DNA of 6,561 bases from Deltaproteobacteria bacterium. Its GTDB lineage: Bacteria > JAUYMQ01. The notes below the pieces were generated by a model. The model made no database searches. It was not told the DNA's origin and saw nothing but the letters and a program-made list of their open reading frames with translations. This document shows, piece after piece, positions 6,228-6,561 of the stretch. Every line of letters starts with the position of its first letter. The first letter of the stretch is position 1. Position numbers and translations under genes: made by a program. The stretch spans positions 1 to 6,561 of the forward strand of contig JAUYMQ010000431.1 of the NCBI GenBank assembly GCA_030698575.1, given 5' to 3'.

Positions 6228-6561
6228 TTGGACTGTCCCAACTGCCAGCGATCCAACCCGGCCGGCAACGCCTTCTGCGGCGGCTGCGGCGCTCCGCTGG
6301 CACTCGCCTGCCCGACCTGCGGGCGGGAGAACCCGCCTGATCACAAATTCTGCGGAGGCTGCGGCCGGTCGCTCGAAAGTGTGACAGTCCCTCTTTCCGG
6401 CGCTCCCGGCGAAAACCTGGGACAGTCCCAGGGAGAGGGACAGTCCCCTTTTTCGCCACGGGACTACACGCCCAAGCATCTCGCCGACAAGATTCTGACC
6501 CGCAAGAGCGCCCTCGAGGGCGAGCGCAAGCAGGTCACAGTGCTCTTCGCCGACGTGAAGG
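6228..6561 (+). CDS. Double zinc-ribbon class III adenylate/guanylate cyclase, 3' partial
   Basis: The reading frame starts with TTG at 6228 and runs off the window after 111 complete codons. The first residues are (M)DCPNCQ, with two matching zinc ribbons: C3-x2-C6-x10-C17-x2-C20 and C28-x2-C31-x10-C42-x2-C45. A low-complexity linker (about 50-78) follows, then 'YTPKHLADKILTRKSALEGE' leading into 'RKQVTVLFADVK' (100-111). That last block is the first strand of the class III cyclase homology domain, and Asp109 is the expected metal-binding residue. In this common architecture the cyclase domain is usually followed by an AAA ATPase and TPR region, which would lie beyond the window. The TTG start is chosen because the first zinc ribbon begins immediately after it, as in relatives; a GGGG run at 6216-6219 is a weak ribosome binding site. 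Catalytic activity cannot be judged from this fragment. The linker DNA carries the GACAGTCCC repeats. Confidence 0.87.
   Translation, partial: MDCPNCQRSNPAGNAFCGGCGAPLALACPTCGRENPPDHKFCGGCGRSLESVTVPLSGAPGENLGQSQGEGQSPFSPRDYTPKHLADKILTRKSALEGERKQVTVLFADVK
6381..6453 (+). repeat. Three-copy GACAGTCCC palindromic repeat cluster
   Basis: Exact GACAGTCCC copies lie at 6383-6391, 6421-6429 and 6439-6447. The first and third are followed by a pyrimidine run (TCTTT and CTTTTT). The middle copy sits in a palindrome, CCTGGGACAGTCCCAGG at 6416-6432, with 8-base arms around a single A. Copy spacings are 38 and 18 bases, so the first is read in a different frame (VTVP) from the other two (GQSQ, GQSP). 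All lie in the linker between the zinc ribbons and the cyclase domain and keep the frame open. The form suggests a small dispersed palindromic element rather than selected protein sequence. Confidence 0.75.

Noticed and set aside
6381-6453. CRISPR array
   Set aside because: The repeats are only 9-17 bases, spacings are unequal (38 and 18), and they lie within an open coding frame.

Overview
This is a GC-rich (roughly two-thirds G+C by eye) bacterial segment, read almost entirely on the plus strand. It holds one coherent gene cluster and two unrelated genes. The gene families (type II DMSO-reductase operon, double-zinc-ribbon class III cyclase, GMP-synthase-like amidotransferase) and codon use resemble environmental Deltaproteobacteria-like, Binatota-like or Rokubacteria-like genomes. 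That taxonomic guess is inference; no rRNA or marker gene is present.

Bases 1-5321 carry a molybdoenzyme operon. In order it holds a heme-b gamma subunit (5' end outside the window), a four-cluster iron-sulfur beta subunit, a Tat-exported molybdopterin alpha subunit and a TorD-like assembly chaperone. The gaps are 17, 28 and 61 bases, and a ribosome binding site precedes each of the three genes whose start is visible. Together they predict a periplasmic alpha-beta-gamma enzyme of the ethylbenzene dehydrogenase / dimethylsulfide dehydrogenase / selenate and chlorate reductase group. Electrons would run between the Mo-bisMGD site of alpha, the Fe-S chain of beta and heme b of gamma, while the chaperone holds alpha until cofactor is loaded. 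The substrate cannot be read from the sequence. The order gamma-beta-alpha-chaperone differs from the alpha-first order of the characterised operons.

Bases 5322-5413 are a 92-base spacer with a short GC palindrome and no convincing promoter or terminator. Bases 5414-6142 encode a stand-alone class I glutamine amidotransferase domain protein with an intact Cys-His-Glu triad; its link to the operon is unclear. Bases 6143-6227 are a short spacer with an AT-rich patch. From a TTG start at 6228 to the window end runs the N-terminus of a protein with two zinc ribbons followed by the first residues of a class III adenylate/guanylate cyclase domain. The linker between them contains three copies of a GACAGTCCC repeat, one inside a 17-base palindrome.

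The strongest points for a second look are the reversed operon order with an unassigned substrate and the palindromic repeat cluster inside the cyclase gene. I see no evidence of a wholly new kind of system, mobile element, CRISPR array or RNA gene.
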